Assembly (NCBI RefSeq): GCF_002931075.1
Contig: NZ_PSTQ01000003.1
Coordinates: 1-64,000, forward strand
Source of the DNA: Pseudoclavibacter sp. AY1F1
GTDB taxonomy: Bacteria; Actinomycetota; Actinomycetes; Actinomycetales; Microbacteriaceae
Length of the DNA: 64,000 nucleotides
Direction of reading: 5' to 3'
The notes beneath the pieces are model-generated. The model made no database searches. It saw only the letters and a program-made list of their open reading frames with translations, and had not been told where the DNA came from. Position numbers and translations under genes: made by a program. Shown here in pieces: positions 34,398 to 42,997 of this stretch; positions within the stretch are counted from its first letter, which is position 1, and each line of letters opens with the position of its first letter.

Positions 34398-35318
34398 TTA
34401 GATCCCGAAGATGCGCTGCGACGTCTCGAGCTTCTCCCCCGGCTCGAGCCAGGCCAGGTCGAGCCCTGAATTGAAAGCATCCGGCGCGCACGTCATGGGT
34501 TCAACCGCGACGGCCTGACGGTCCCAGTCGATGCCGGGCTGATCACTCGTGAAGATCTGCACCCAAGGCGCGTCCGTACCCCAGGTCATGCCGACACCAG
34601 TACCGTCGGGCGTCGTGAGAGTCACCGTCGCCGACTCGCCGTCGCCGAAGACGTCCGTGAAGGCGTGGTCAATCTCCATCTCGCCGATGCGCCGAGCCTC
34701 ACGGAAGTCGAAAGCCCCCGCGACCTCCTCGACAGAGACGACTGAGCCGGGCAGCAGCCTCGCACCGTGCGCGTGCATGAGCTTCTGGGCCGGAGACGTG
34801 AGCGTCCACTCGTCGATCTGTCCGCCACCCGCAACAAGATACGAGTGCGTGGATGCCCCAGCCGGCGCGGTTCCCACGCCCACGTTCCGCAGCTCGATCG
34901 TTGTGGTGAGGCCATCATCGCCAAGCTCGTACCTGGTGCGAACTTCGATGCGGAACGGGTACCCCGTCTGCGGCTCGATCGTCGCGGTCAGGAGCACGAA
35001 GTCGGGACCCACGTCTTCCGGAGCGAAGTCGAGCCAGAGCGCGAGCCCGTGCAGGGCGTGCCCGCGCTTGGGCTCGGAAAGCGGAAGCTGCAGCTCCTGG
35101 CCATCGATGCGGTAGCGACCGTCGATGATTCGGTTCGGCCACGGCGCGAGCGTCGCCCCTTTATAGGCGGGTCGTACTTCGTCCATGTCGAAGGTATGCA
35201 CGAGGTGCCTGTCGTGGAATGTCAGCTCGCGCAACGTTGCCCCGATGCTGGAAATCGAAGCTTCGTAGGCGCCGTGCGAGAGAAAGTAGGAGGAGCCTGA
35301 GCGCGGTGTGGTCGACAT
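34398..35318 (-). CDS. aldose 1-epimerase family protein (galactose mutarotase-like)
   Basis: This 306-aa beta-sandwich protein fits the YihR/aldose-1-epimerase group: ATLAPWPNRIIDGRYRIDG, HALHGLALW with the catalytic His, THSYLVAG and a late Glu in AVAVEPMTCAPDAFNSG. It interconverts anomers of a hexose. The aldose-epimerase family often sits near sugar-processing enzymes, and here it is divergent from a GH13 glycosidase (177-bp gap). AGGAG 9 nt upstream supports ATG 35318. HNH gene upstream end is 100 bp away with no feature between. Confidence 0.86.
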   Translation of the reverse strand: MSTTPRSGSSYFLSHGAYEASISSIGATLRELTFHDRHLVHTFDMDEVRPAYKGATLAPWPNRIIDGRYRIDGQELQLPLSEPKRGHALHGLALWLDFAPEDVGPDFVLLTATIEPQTGYPFRIEVRTRYELGDDGLTTTIELRNVGVGTAPAGASTHSYLVAGGGQIDEWTLTSPAQKLMHAHGARLLPGSVVSVEEVAGAFDFREARRIGEMEIDHAFTDVFGDGESATVTLTTPDGTGVGMTWGTDAPWVQIFTSDQPGIDWDRQAVAVEPMTCAPDAFNSGLDLAWLEPGEKLETSQRIFGI

Positions 35319-35483
35319 CTGTGGAGACTCCTAGGTGCTGTCGGGGGAAGGGCCAAGGCAGTCTTTCATGCCGACGCGTGTACGAACGGCGCCGTCCACA
35401 GGGCAGCACCCGCAAGTCGCAGAGACCAGCCCGAGCCGCTCGTTTAGCAGTCGCAGCCCGTCACCCCTCCCAGCCCGCATCAC

Positions 35484-35489
35484 TAGCCT
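35484..35489 (+). promoter_or_regulatory. -10 element TAGCCT for the GH13 gene (leaderless)
   Basis: TAGCCT ends 6 nt before ATG 35496. The GGGGG directly before the ATG is too close to act as a ribosome binding site. Confidence 0.45.
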
Positions 35490-35495
35490 TGGGGG

Positions 35496-36770
35496 ATGAC
35501 CACAGCCCCCCAGTCCTGGCCACAGACCGCGCTCTGGTGGCACGTATACCCGCTCGGCTTCGTGGGTGCTGACACGACGCGCAGCGCACTGTCCGGGCCG
35601 GTCGAGCATCGCCTCGACCGGATCACGGCATGGCTGGATGAGCTTGTCGCGCTTGGCCTCAACGGGCTGCTCCTCGGCCCTGTGTTCGCATCCCAGACGC
35701 ACGGTTACGACACCGTGGACCACCGCCGCATCGACCCGCGGCTCGGCGACGACGACGACTTCGACACCCTCATAGCCGCGTGCCGCGAGCGCGGTATCCG
35801 AGTTCTCCTGGACGGCGTCTTCAACCACGTCGGCCGCGACCACCCGTGGTGGCGTGAGGCTATCGAGGACGGCCCGGACTCCGCCGCCGCCGCGAGGTTC
35901 GCCAGGGGCCAGGATGCACGTGAGGTGGATGGGCTCGCCGTCGACGTGTTCGAGGGTCACGACGCGCTTGTGGTGCTGAACCACCAGCATCCGGAGGTCA
36001 TCGAGTATGTCTCTCGCACGATGCAGCACTGGCTGGAGCGGGGAGTGGACGGCTGGCGCCTCGACGCCGCCTACGCGGTGCCGCCGCTCTTCTGGCGCGC
36101 CACGATCGACCCTGTGCGCACGCGATTCCCGGATGCGTGGTTTGTGGGAGAGGTCATCCACGGCGACTACGAGCAGTACGTCGAGGAATCGGGCCTCGAC
36201 TCCGTGACCCAGTACGAACTCTGGAAGGCGCTGCGCTCTTCCGTGCAGGAGCAGAACCTGTTCGAGCTCGACTGGTCGCTGCAGCGGCACAACGCATTCG
36301 TCGAGCGCTTCCTGCCGATGACGTTCCTCGGCAACCACGACGTGACCCGCATCGCGAGCGCCATCGACGACGAGCGAAACCATGCGGCCGCCACCGCCAT
36401 GCTCCTCTTCTTCTCAGGCGCCCCGAGCATCTACGCGGGCGACGAGCGAGGACTCGAGGCCGTCAAGGAGGAGCGGGCGGGCGGCGACGACGCCATCCGC
36501 CCGGAATTCCCGGCCAGCCCCGGAGAGTGGCCGGAGAACGCCTACTCGCAGGCCCACCGTGATGCGATCGCCTTCAGACGCCAACACCCGTGGCTCACGA
36601 CCGCGCGCATCCGCACGGAGGAGCTGGCAAACACCGCGGCGCTCTTCATCGCCGAGGGAAGCGGCGATGAGCGCGCCCACCTCGCGGTGAACCTCGACGA
36701 TGCCGCCGTGCAGCTCGGCGGCCGCGAGGTTGGCCCCCACACCTTCGTGCGCTGGGCAGACAGCGACTAA
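35496..36770 (+). CDS. GH13 alpha-amylase-family glycosidase
   Basis: This 424-aa (beta/alpha)8 protein contains the GH13 regions: GVFNHVGRDH (region I), DGWRLDAAYAVP with nucleophile Asp, FVGEVIHG with acid/base Glu, and FLGNHDVTR with the transition-state Asp. The N-terminus YPLGFVGAD resembles cyclomaltodextrinase/trehalose-synthase-like members. Domain C is short, and there is no signal peptide, so it acts in the cytoplasm on maltodextrin- or trehalose-like sugars. Exact specificity cannot be read. The ATG is 6 nt after TAGCCT. Confidence 0.9.
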   Translation: MTTAPQSWPQTALWWHVYPLGFVGADTTRSALSGPVEHRLDRITAWLDELVALGLNGLLLGPVFASQTHGYDTVDHRRIDPRLGDDDDFDTLIAACRERGIRVLLDGVFNHVGRDHPWWREAIEDGPDSAAAARFARGQDAREVDGLAVDVFEGHDALVVLNHQHPEVIEYVSRTMQHWLERGVDGWRLDAAYAVPPLFWRATIDPVRTRFPDAWFVGEVIHGDYEQYVEESGLDSVTQYELWKALRSSVQEQNLFELDWSLQRHNAFVERFLPMTFLGNHDVTRIASAIDDERNHAAATAMLLFFSGAPSIYAGDERGLEAVKEERAGGDDAIRPEFPASPGEWPENAYSQAHRDAIAFRRQHPWLTTARIRTEELANTAALFIAEGSGDERAHLAVNLDDAAVQLGGREVGPHTFVRWADSD

Positions 36771-36814
36771 CGACTTGCGTTCCATCGGACCGCGTTCCAA
36801 GGTCGGGCGACTCG

Positions 36815-36879
36815 CAGTGACGGTTCCCAGTGACGACTCTCGGTGACGACTGTCAGTGACGACTCTCAGTGACGACTGT
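36815..36879. repeat. 13-bp tandem repeat, 5 copies
   Basis: The unit CAGTGACGACTCT (alternating with CAGTGACGACTGT) runs five times with small changes. It stands in the 221-bp gap between the convergent GH13 and efflux genes and abuts a large inverted repeat. Confidence 0.88.
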
Positions 36880-36955
36880 CCAACTTCAGTGCTCAAACGA
36901 CGCTCAGGCGCTCAGAACGCCTCGAAACGAGGCATATCGCACTGAAGTTGGACAG
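36876..36955. repeat. 17-bp perfect inverted repeat with 46-nt loop
   Basis: CTGTCCAACTTCAGTGC (36876-36892) is matched exactly by GCACTGAAGTTGGACAG (36939-36955). The loop can form small stems of its own (CCTCG/CGAGG). It may terminate both convergent genes. The arm length and loop are unusual for a plain terminator. Confidence 0.85.
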
Positions 36956-36991
36956 CCAACCTCAGGAGTCCCGGCCTCGGGACACCCGGCG

Positions 36992-38473
36992 TCAGTGCAT
37001 CGAGACGACCGCGTCCTGCTCCGCTGATTCCGGCTGCACGAGCGGGCGATCCTTCGTGCCTCTGATCATGAAGCCGGTGATGAGGGCTGCGATGAGCATG
37101 GCGCCCGCCGCGGCCAGGAACACTGCCGAGTAGCCGTTGGTGAAGGCCTCGAGCTGCGGTTCGCCCGCCTCGAGACCGGAGGCGACGGCGTTCGCGTAGA
37201 ACACGGTGAAGACGGACAGGCCGATCGAGCCGCCGATCTGCATTGACGAGTTCACGGTCGCCGCCGCGGCGCCCGCGTCGTGCGGCTCGACGCCCGTCAG
37301 CGCAAGGTTCTGCAGGGGCACGAAGATCATGGAGAGGCCGATGCCGAGCAGCACGAGGCCCGGCAGGATGTGCGTGAGGTAGCTGCCGTCGACGGTCACA
37401 CCCGAGAGGAGAAGGAGTCCGCCTGCGACGATGACCGGGCCGAGGATCATGAAGGGGCGAGGTCCGAACTTGGGGAGCAGTCGCGCGCAGACGGGGACAC
37501 ACGCGAGGATGACCACCGTCATGGCGACGTTCGCTAGGCCCGCGACGAGCGGCTCCATGCCCATGACGATCTGCAGATGCAGCGCCAGGTACATGGTCGC
37601 GCCGATGAGCACGCTGCCGATGACCGCCTGGATGAGGAACGCACCTCCGCGGACCCGGTCGAGCACGACGCGCAGCGGCAGGAGCGGCTGGGCCACACGA
37701 GTCTCGATCCACACGAACGCGGCGAGCAGCACGACACCGAGCGCGAGGAAGCCGATGGTGCCGAGCGAACCCCAGCCCTCCTCGGCGAGGCTGAAGCCGT
37801 AGACGAGCGAGCCGAGGCCGAGGGACACCGTGAGCGTGCCCCAGAGGTCGTACTTGTTGTCGCCCTCTGCCTTGCTCTCCTTGAGCACGACGAGCGCCCC
37901 GATGACGCCGGCGATGACAAAGAAGACGTTCACGAGCAGGCACCAGCGCCAGCTGGCGAACTCGGTGAGCGCCCCGCCGAGCACGAGTCCGACCGCGGCT
38001 CCGCTTCCACCGATGGCGCCGAAGACGGCGAACGCAGTTGTGCGCTCCTTGCCGGACGGGAAGCTCACCGTGAGCAGCGCAAGCGCGGCGGGCGCGAGGA
38101 GCGCCGCGAAGAGCCCCTGCAGGCCTCGAGCGAGGATCAGGTCGAAGGCGTTCTGAGCGAAGCCGCCGTACACGGAGGCGGCCCCGAAGCCGATCATGCC
38201 GACGAGGAAGGCGCGCTTCCGGCCCCAGTAGTCGGCGATGCGACCGCCGAGAAGAAGCAATGCACCGAACACCAGCGCGTAGGCCGTGACGACCCACTGG
38301 CGCTGCACATCCGTGAGCCCGAGGTCGATCTGCGCTTGCGGCAGGGCGATCGTGACGATCGTGCCGTCGAGCACAACAACCAGCTGAGTGAGAGCGAGCA
38401 CGGCAAGTGCCCACCACTTCGAGATGGTGCGTGGCGCGGATGCACGCTTGACGGAAGACACGTCAGTAGACAA
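36992..38473 (-). CDS. DHA2-family MFS multidrug efflux transporter (EmrB/QacA type)
   Basis: This 493-aa protein has about 14 membrane helices. Motifs of the DHA2 drug/proton antiporters are visible: VVLDGTIVTIALPQAQIDLG in helix 1, GGRIADYWGRKR in loop 2-3 (motif A) and the GPVIVAGG/GLVLGG motif C-like segment in helix 5 region. The substrate is unknown. A TTG start at 38473 is selected because GGAGGG lies 5 nt upstream. The frame continues upstream across the tRNA-Leu region, which is not coding. No regulator is adjacent. Confidence 0.9.
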   Translation of the reverse strand: MSTDVSSVKRASAPRTISKWWALAVLALTQLVVVLDGTIVTIALPQAQIDLGLTDVQRQWVVTAYALVFGALLLLGGRIADYWGRKRAFLVGMIGFGAASVYGGFAQNAFDLILARGLQGLFAALLAPAALALLTVSFPSGKERTTAFAVFGAIGGSGAAVGLVLGGALTEFASWRWCLLVNVFFVIAGVIGALVVLKESKAEGDNKYDLWGTLTVSLGLGSLVYGFSLAEEGWGSLGTIGFLALGVVLLAAFVWIETRVAQPLLPLRVVLDRVRGGAFLIQAVIGSVLIGATMYLALHLQIVMGMEPLVAGLANVAMTVVILACVPVCARLLPKFGPRPFMILGPVIVAGGLLLLSGVTVDGSYLTHILPGLVLLGIGLSMIFVPLQNLALTGVEPHDAGAAAATVNSSMQIGGSIGLSVFTVFYANAVASGLEAGEPQLEAFTNGYSAVFLAAAGAMLIAALITGFMIRGTKDRPLVQPESAEQDAVVSMH

Positions 38474-38666
38474 GAAAACCCTCCAGGTTCTCAGAAATCG
38501 AGTGCTGGAGGTTTCAAGCCTCGGACCGAGGACGTCGCCGCCTCGACCTACCCGAGCGGCGACGCTCGACAGATCGGCAACCTTAGCAACACATCGGGTG
38601 TCCACATAAGTCCGAGTGCGCCAGACGAGCGCGCCAGTCGAATGCATCAAATCGGCGAGAAACGAA

Positions 38667-38698
38667 AGAACCCCCGGAACCGAAGTTCCGGGGGTTCT
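38667..38698 (-). terminator. Rho-independent terminator of tRNA-Leu
   Basis: AGAACCCCCGGAAC (38667-38680) pairs with GTTCCGGGGGTTCT (38685-38698) around CGAA. On the minus strand the stem is followed by a T-rich stretch. It lies 47 nt past the tRNA 3' end. Confidence 0.88.
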
Positions 38699-38744
38699 GT
38701 GCTCCAGCTCTTCACCTGTACGCAGGTGAGCTGCTCTGGAACGC

Positions 38745-38829
38745 TGGTGCGCGAGGGGGGACTTGAACCCCCACACCCGAAGGCACACGGACCTGAACCG
38801 TGCGCGTCTGCCAATTCCGCCACTCGCGC
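38745..38829 (-). tRNA. tRNA-Leu (CAG)
   Basis: Read on the minus strand it folds as a class II tRNA: acceptor GCGCGAG/CTCGCGC, anticodon stem ACGG/CCGT around CAG, a long variable arm with a TTCG loop, and a T-loop GGTTCAAGTCC. CCA is encoded (38745-38747). It decodes CUG. Its own terminator follows. Confidence 0.97.
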
Positions 38830-39074
38830 CAACCTCCGAGAGATTACCAGACACTTTCCTCGAGTGCGAAACCGAAGAGCGGATGCGGTGCTCGCGACCG
38901 GCCGGATTCGCCCGATCCGGGCGCCCTTCACGTGCCGAGAACCGGCAGCGGGATCCCATAGCAAGGCCACAGGAAAGGGAGAGAAGTCGGACATCCAGCC
39001 CAGTGCCGTTAGCATGAAACAGATTCGCGCCACCCGGTGCGGGCTGCGGCGTGCCCTCTAGAACCAGGAGTCAT

Positions 39075-39785
39075 GTGGGAATCCTCGACAGATTTGAGCG
39101 TGGGCTCGAGCGTGTCTTCAACGGCGCGTTCGCGAAGACCTTCCGCTCTGGGCTCCAGCCCGTCGAGATCAGCGCTGCGCTGAAACGCGAGATGGACACC
39201 AGGGCGTCGGTTGTCACCCGCGACCGTGTGCTTGTCCCCAACCGCTTCAACGTGCAGATGTCGCAGGTCGACTACACGCGCATCTCGCAGATCGCCGGCA
39301 TCCAGGACGAACTCATGCGAGTCGTCGAGCAGCACGCGGCCAAGCAGGGCTACCAGTTCTCCGGCGGCCTCAGCATCAAGTTCCTCGAGAACGACTCGCT
39401 CTCCGAGGGGCGCATCGAGGTCGACTCGCGCAGCGTGCAGGGCCAGGTCGCCTGGGCGCCCATTCTCGACGTCGACGGGGAGCGAATCCACGTCGGCATC
39501 GGCTCGACCGTCATCGGGCGCGGTTCCGAAGCCGACATCACGATCGCCGACACGGGCGCGTCGCGCAAGCATGCGGAGGTCGTCTGGGACGGGAAGCGCG
39601 CCGGCATCCGCGACCTCGGCTCCACGAACGGCACGAAGGTCAACGGCCGGTCCATCTCCCAGGCGGGTCTCGAACCCGATTCCACGATTCAGATCGGTCG
39701 TCATCGTATTGTGTTCCGGGTGATCCCCCAGGCCGACCCGAGCGACGACACTGGCTACCTGCCTCGACAGGGAGGCAGAACATGA
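39075..39785 (+). CDS. fhaA: FHA-domain protein FhaA
   Basis: This 236-aa protein has the N-terminal DUF3662 domain (GILDRFERGLERVFNGAFAKTF start, to about residue 125) and a C-terminal FHA domain (about 150-230) with the phosphothreonine-binding GRGSEADITI, SRKHAEV and STNGTKVNG motifs. FhaA binds phosphorylated partners of the PknA/PknB kinases, such as the lipid II flippase system in mycobacteria. GTG 39075 is set by AGGAG 4 nt upstream. It opens the fhaA-fhaB-pstP-rodA-pbpA-pknA operon; its stop overlaps the fhaB start (ATGA). Confidence 0.95.
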   Translation: MGILDRFERGLERVFNGAFAKTFRSGLQPVEISAALKREMDTRASVVTRDRVLVPNRFNVQMSQVDYTRISQIAGIQDELMRVVEQHAAKQGYQFSGGLSIKFLENDSLSEGRIEVDSRSVQGQVAWAPILDVDGERIHVGIGSTVIGRGSEADITIADTGASRKHAEVVWDGKRAGIRDLGSTNGTKVNGRSISQAGLEPDSTIQIGRHRIVFRVIPQADPSDDTGYLPRQGGRT

Positions 39786-40366
39786 CAAGCGAACTGACGC
39801 TCCTCGTCCTTCGCCTCGCCTTTCTGGCGGCGCTGTGGATCTTCGTCTTCTCGGTCATCTACTCGCTTCGCAGCGACCTCTTCGGTACACGCTCTTCCGC
39901 CTACAAGCAGGCGATGGAGAAGTCGCGCCAGCAGGTTTTCGCATCGGCAGACGACGACAGCGCGCCAGCACCGGCAGCTCCGGCAGCGTCTCCCGTCCGA
40001 GCCCAGACGCCCAGCGACCCCACGGAGGCAGTCCAGCGCCCGTCGACCCCGGTGCCGAGCGCGTCCGCACGCTCCGAGCGGCCGAGCAAGCTGGTCATCA
40101 CGTCGGGCCCGAAGCGCGGCACTGAACTCAGTCTCCGCAGTGAGCCGCTTTCCATAGGCCGCTCCGGCGACTCCGACCTGGTCATCCAGGACGACTACAG
40201 CTCGACCCACCACGCGCGCCTCCTGCTCTGGAACGACGCCTGGATGGTGCAGGACCTCGACTCCACGAACGGCACGTACGTCGACGGCAAGCGCGTCTCG
40301 CAGCCGACCCACGTTCCCGTCGGCACCCCCGTCCGCATCGGGACAACGACGTTCGAGCTGCGATAG
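39782..40366 (+). CDS. fhaB: FHA-domain protein FhaB (FipA-type)
   Basis: This 194-aa protein has one N-terminal membrane helix (about residues 4-25), a low-complexity Ala/Pro linker and a C-terminal FHA domain with SIGRSGDSDLVI, STHHARL and STNGTYVDGKRV, the phosphothreonine pocket. It is the membrane-tethered reader of PknA/PknB phosphorylation at the divisome. It is coupled by a 4-nt overlap to fhaA and lies 2 nt before pstP. Confidence 0.94.
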   Translation: MTSELTLLVLRLAFLAALWIFVFSVIYSLRSDLFGTRSSAYKQAMEKSRQQVFASADDDSAPAPAAPAASPVRAQTPSDPTEAVQRPSTPVPSASARSERPSKLVITSGPKRGTELSLRSEPLSIGRSGDSDLVIQDDYSSTHHARLLLWNDAWMVQDLDSTNGTYVDGKRVSQPTHVPVGTPVRIGTTTFELR

Positions 40367-40368
40367 GC

Positions 40369-41619
40369 ATGCTGGTCATCGCGCGCGCCGGCGCCGTTTC
40401 GCACGTCGGCAAGGTCAGGAGCAACAACCAGGACTCCGGGTTCGTCGGAACCCACCTGTTTGTCGTTGCCGACGGCATGGGCGGGCACGCCGGTGGTGAC
40501 GTCGCGAGCGCGATCGCCGTCAAGCACTTCGCCGAGAACGACGAGCAGTACTCGAGCACCGATGACGCCGAGCATTCCATGACGGAGATGCTGCTCGACG
40601 CGAACTCGCTCATCACGGGTGCCGTCGAGGAGCACAGCGAGCTCCGCGGCATGGGCACCACGGTGAGCGCGCTCAGCCTCGTCGGCGAGTCGCTCGTGCT
40701 CGCCCACATCGGCGACTCGCGTGTGTACCGCTTCCGCGAGGGCTCCCTCGTGCAGATGACCGTGGACCACACCTTCGTGCAGCGGCTCGTGGATGCTGGT
40801 CGCATCACGCCTGAGGAAGCGCTCACGCACCCGAGGCGCTCGGTGCTCATGCGGGTGCTCGGCGACGTCGAGACACGCCCGGACGTCGACACCGAGGTTT
40901 TCGATATCCAGGAGGGCGACCGCTGGCTGCTCTGCTCCGATGGCCTCTCCAGCTACGTCGACGAGCCGCAGATCGAGCGCACCCTCGCGCGCATGGACGA
41001 GTCGAGCCGCGAGATCAGCGACGATCTCGTCCAGCTGGCGCTCGACAACGGCGCACCGGACAACGTGACGGTCGTCATGCTCGAGATCGGCACCACTGCC
41101 CTCGAGCCCATGAAGACTCGCGTCGTCGGATCAGCGGCGAACCCGCTGCGCTACTCGGCGAATCTGCAAAAACGCAGCAACCAGATCATCCCCTCGATCC
41201 TGCACCCGTTGCGGCGTCCCGCTCCTCGCCCGCAGGACGAGGAGTTCGTCCCGTTCAGCGACGAGGCCCTGCAAGAGCTGGTTGCCGAGGACAAGCGCCG
41301 CAAGCGCGTTCGACAGTTCTCGTGGCTCGCCGCATCCATCGTCTTCCTCGCGGCCGTGGCCGGTGCTGGCCTCTTGGCCTACAACTGGACGCAGCAGCAG
41401 TATTACGTCGGCGAGAACGTCGGCTACGTCGCCATCTACCAGGGCGTGCAGCAGGGAATCGGCCCCATCACGCTGCACGAGCTCACCGAGACGACCGATA
41501 TCAAGATCAGCGCCCTGCCCGAATACCAGCAGTCGCAGGTCGACAAGACGATCAGCGCTGGCGACCGCGAGGCCGCCGACGAGATCGTGGAACGGCTCCG
41601 AGATGCCATTCCTGACTAG
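40369..41619 (+). CDS. pstP: PP2C-type Ser/Thr protein phosphatase PstP
   Basis: This 416-aa protein has an N-terminal PP2C domain (to about residue 235). Metal-binding RSNNQDSG, VVADGMGGHAGGD, AHIGDSRVYR, SDGLSSYV and GAPDNVTVV appear in order. After a ~70-residue basic linker comes one membrane helix (about 318-340) and a small extracellular C-terminus, as in mycobacterial PstP. It removes phosphates placed by PknA/PknB on the division and cell-wall machinery. It overlaps rodA by 17 nt. Confidence 0.95.
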   Translation: MLVIARAGAVSHVGKVRSNNQDSGFVGTHLFVVADGMGGHAGGDVASAIAVKHFAENDEQYSSTDDAEHSMTEMLLDANSLITGAVEEHSELRGMGTTVSALSLVGESLVLAHIGDSRVYRFREGSLVQMTVDHTFVQRLVDAGRITPEEALTHPRRSVLMRVLGDVETRPDVDTEVFDIQEGDRWLLCSDGLSSYVDEPQIERTLARMDESSREISDDLVQLALDNGAPDNVTVVMLEIGTTALEPMKTRVVGSAANPLRYSANLQKRSNQIIPSILHPLRRPAPRPQDEEFVPFSDEALQELVAEDKRRKRVRQFSWLAASIVFLAAVAGAGLLAYNWTQQQYYVGENVGYVAIYQGVQQGIGPITLHELTETTDIKISALPEYQQSQVDKTISAGDREAADEIVERLRDAIPD

Positions 41620-42997
41620 GACACGCGAGCAGGCGCCTGTTGTGCCCGGTGCTCCCCGGAAGATGGGGCAGGGGCTCCGCAACATGGAGCTCGGCCTGCT
41701 GGTCTTCGCGTTCATCATCAACTTCTCCGCGTTGCTGCTGGTGCAGCTCGGCGTGCGAGGCACCTTCGATTTCAACGTCGTCACACTCTCAGCCATCATC
41801 GGTGCCCTCACGCTCGGCGTGAACATCGTGCTCCGGTTCCGGGCGCCAGGCGCCGACCCGTTCATCCTGCCCATCGCGGCGGTGCTCAACGGCCTCGGCA
41901 TCGCGATGATCTACCGCATCGACCTGAGCAACTCCGACCTCGAGGGTGTCTTCTGGACCCCGTCGACGCAGCAGATCGTGCTGACGATGCTCGCCGTCGG
42001 CGTCGCCATGGTCGTGCTGATCCTGCTCAAGAACCATCGTGTGCTGCAGCGGTACACGTACGTGTTCATGGCGATCGCCATCGTGCTCCTGCTGCTCCCG
42101 CTCATCCCGGGCCTCGGACGCACCGACGTCGCCGCACGCGTGTGGATCAGCATCGCCGGCTTCTCCTTCCAACCGGGCGAGATCGCGAAGATCGCGCTGG
42201 CGATCTTCTTCGCCGGTTACCTCGTCACGGCCCGAGATTCGCTCTCAGTCGTCGGCAAGAAGTTCCTGTGGATGCGCTTCCCCCGCATCAGGGACCTGGG
42301 ACCGATCCTCGTCGTCTGGGCCGTCTGCATGGGCGTGCTCGTCTTCCAGCGCGACCTCGGAACGTCCCTGCTCTACTTCGGCCTGTTCCTCGTCATGGTC
42401 TTCGTGTCGACCGGCCGACTCTCGTGGGTGCTCATCGGCCTGGGTCTGTTCATCGGTGGCGCGCTCATCGCGGCGAACACGCTCGGCTACGTCGAGTTCC
42501 GCGTCCACGCCTGGCTCGACCCGTTCGACCAGGAGATGTACGAGGCCGACGGCGGCAGCTATCAGCTCGTGACGGGCCTCTTCGGCCTCGGCGCCGGTGG
42601 CCTCATCGGCAAGGGACTCGGTTCGGGCAGCCCGGGCACCACGCCGCTCGCGTCGAGCGACTTCATCATCGCGGCAATCGGCGAGGAGCTCGGCATGGCC
42701 GGTATCTTCGTGGTGCTGCTGCTCTTCGTCATCTTCGTGGCCCGCGGTTTCCGGATCGGCCAGCAGGGCGTTGACGACTTCGGCCGCCTGCTCGCGACGG
42801 GGCTCGCGTTCACGATCGCCCTGCAGGTGTTTGTTGTCGCAGGTGGCGTCATGCGCGTCATCCCGCTGACCGGCCTCACGATGCCGTTCATGGCGGCGGG
42901 CGGCTCGAGCCTGCTCGCCAACTGGATCATCGTCGCGATCCTGCTGAGGCTGAGCGACACCGTGCGTAACGTTCCGACGGAGGCGATCGACGAATGA
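41603..42997 (+). CDS. rodA: FtsW/RodA/SpoVE family peptidoglycan polymerase
   Basis: This 464-aa SEDS protein has about ten to twelve membrane helices. Conserved segments are VARVWISIAGFSFQPGEIAKIAL, VFQRDLGTSLLYFG and GIGKGLGSG-type GAGGLIGKGLGSGSPG, plus the C-terminal FMAAGGSSLLANW motif. It polymerises glycan strands from lipid II together with the class B PBP encoded next. Start ATG 41603 lies inside the end of pstP without a strong ribosome binding site, so coupling is assumed; an ATG at 41664 is possible. It overlaps pbpA by 4 nt. Confidence 0.95.
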   Translation: MPFLTRTREQAPVVPGAPRKMGQGLRNMELGLLVFAFIINFSALLLVQLGVRGTFDFNVVTLSAIIGALTLGVNIVLRFRAPGADPFILPIAAVLNGLGIAMIYRIDLSNSDLEGVFWTPSTQQIVLTMLAVGVAMVVLILLKNHRVLQRYTYVFMAIAIVLLLLPLIPGLGRTDVAARVWISIAGFSFQPGEIAKIALAIFFAGYLVTARDSLSVVGKKFLWMRFPRIRDLGPILVVWAVCMGVLVFQRDLGTSLLYFGLFLVMVFVSTGRLSWVLIGLGLFIGGALIAANTLGYVEFRVHAWLDPFDQEMYEADGGSYQLVTGLFGLGAGGLIGKGLGSGSPGTTPLASSDFIIAAIGEELGMAGIFVVLLLFVIFVARGFRIGQQGVDDFGRLLATGLAFTIALQVFVVAGGVMRVIPLTGLTMPFMAAGGSSLLANWIIVAILLRLSDTVRNVPTEAIDE

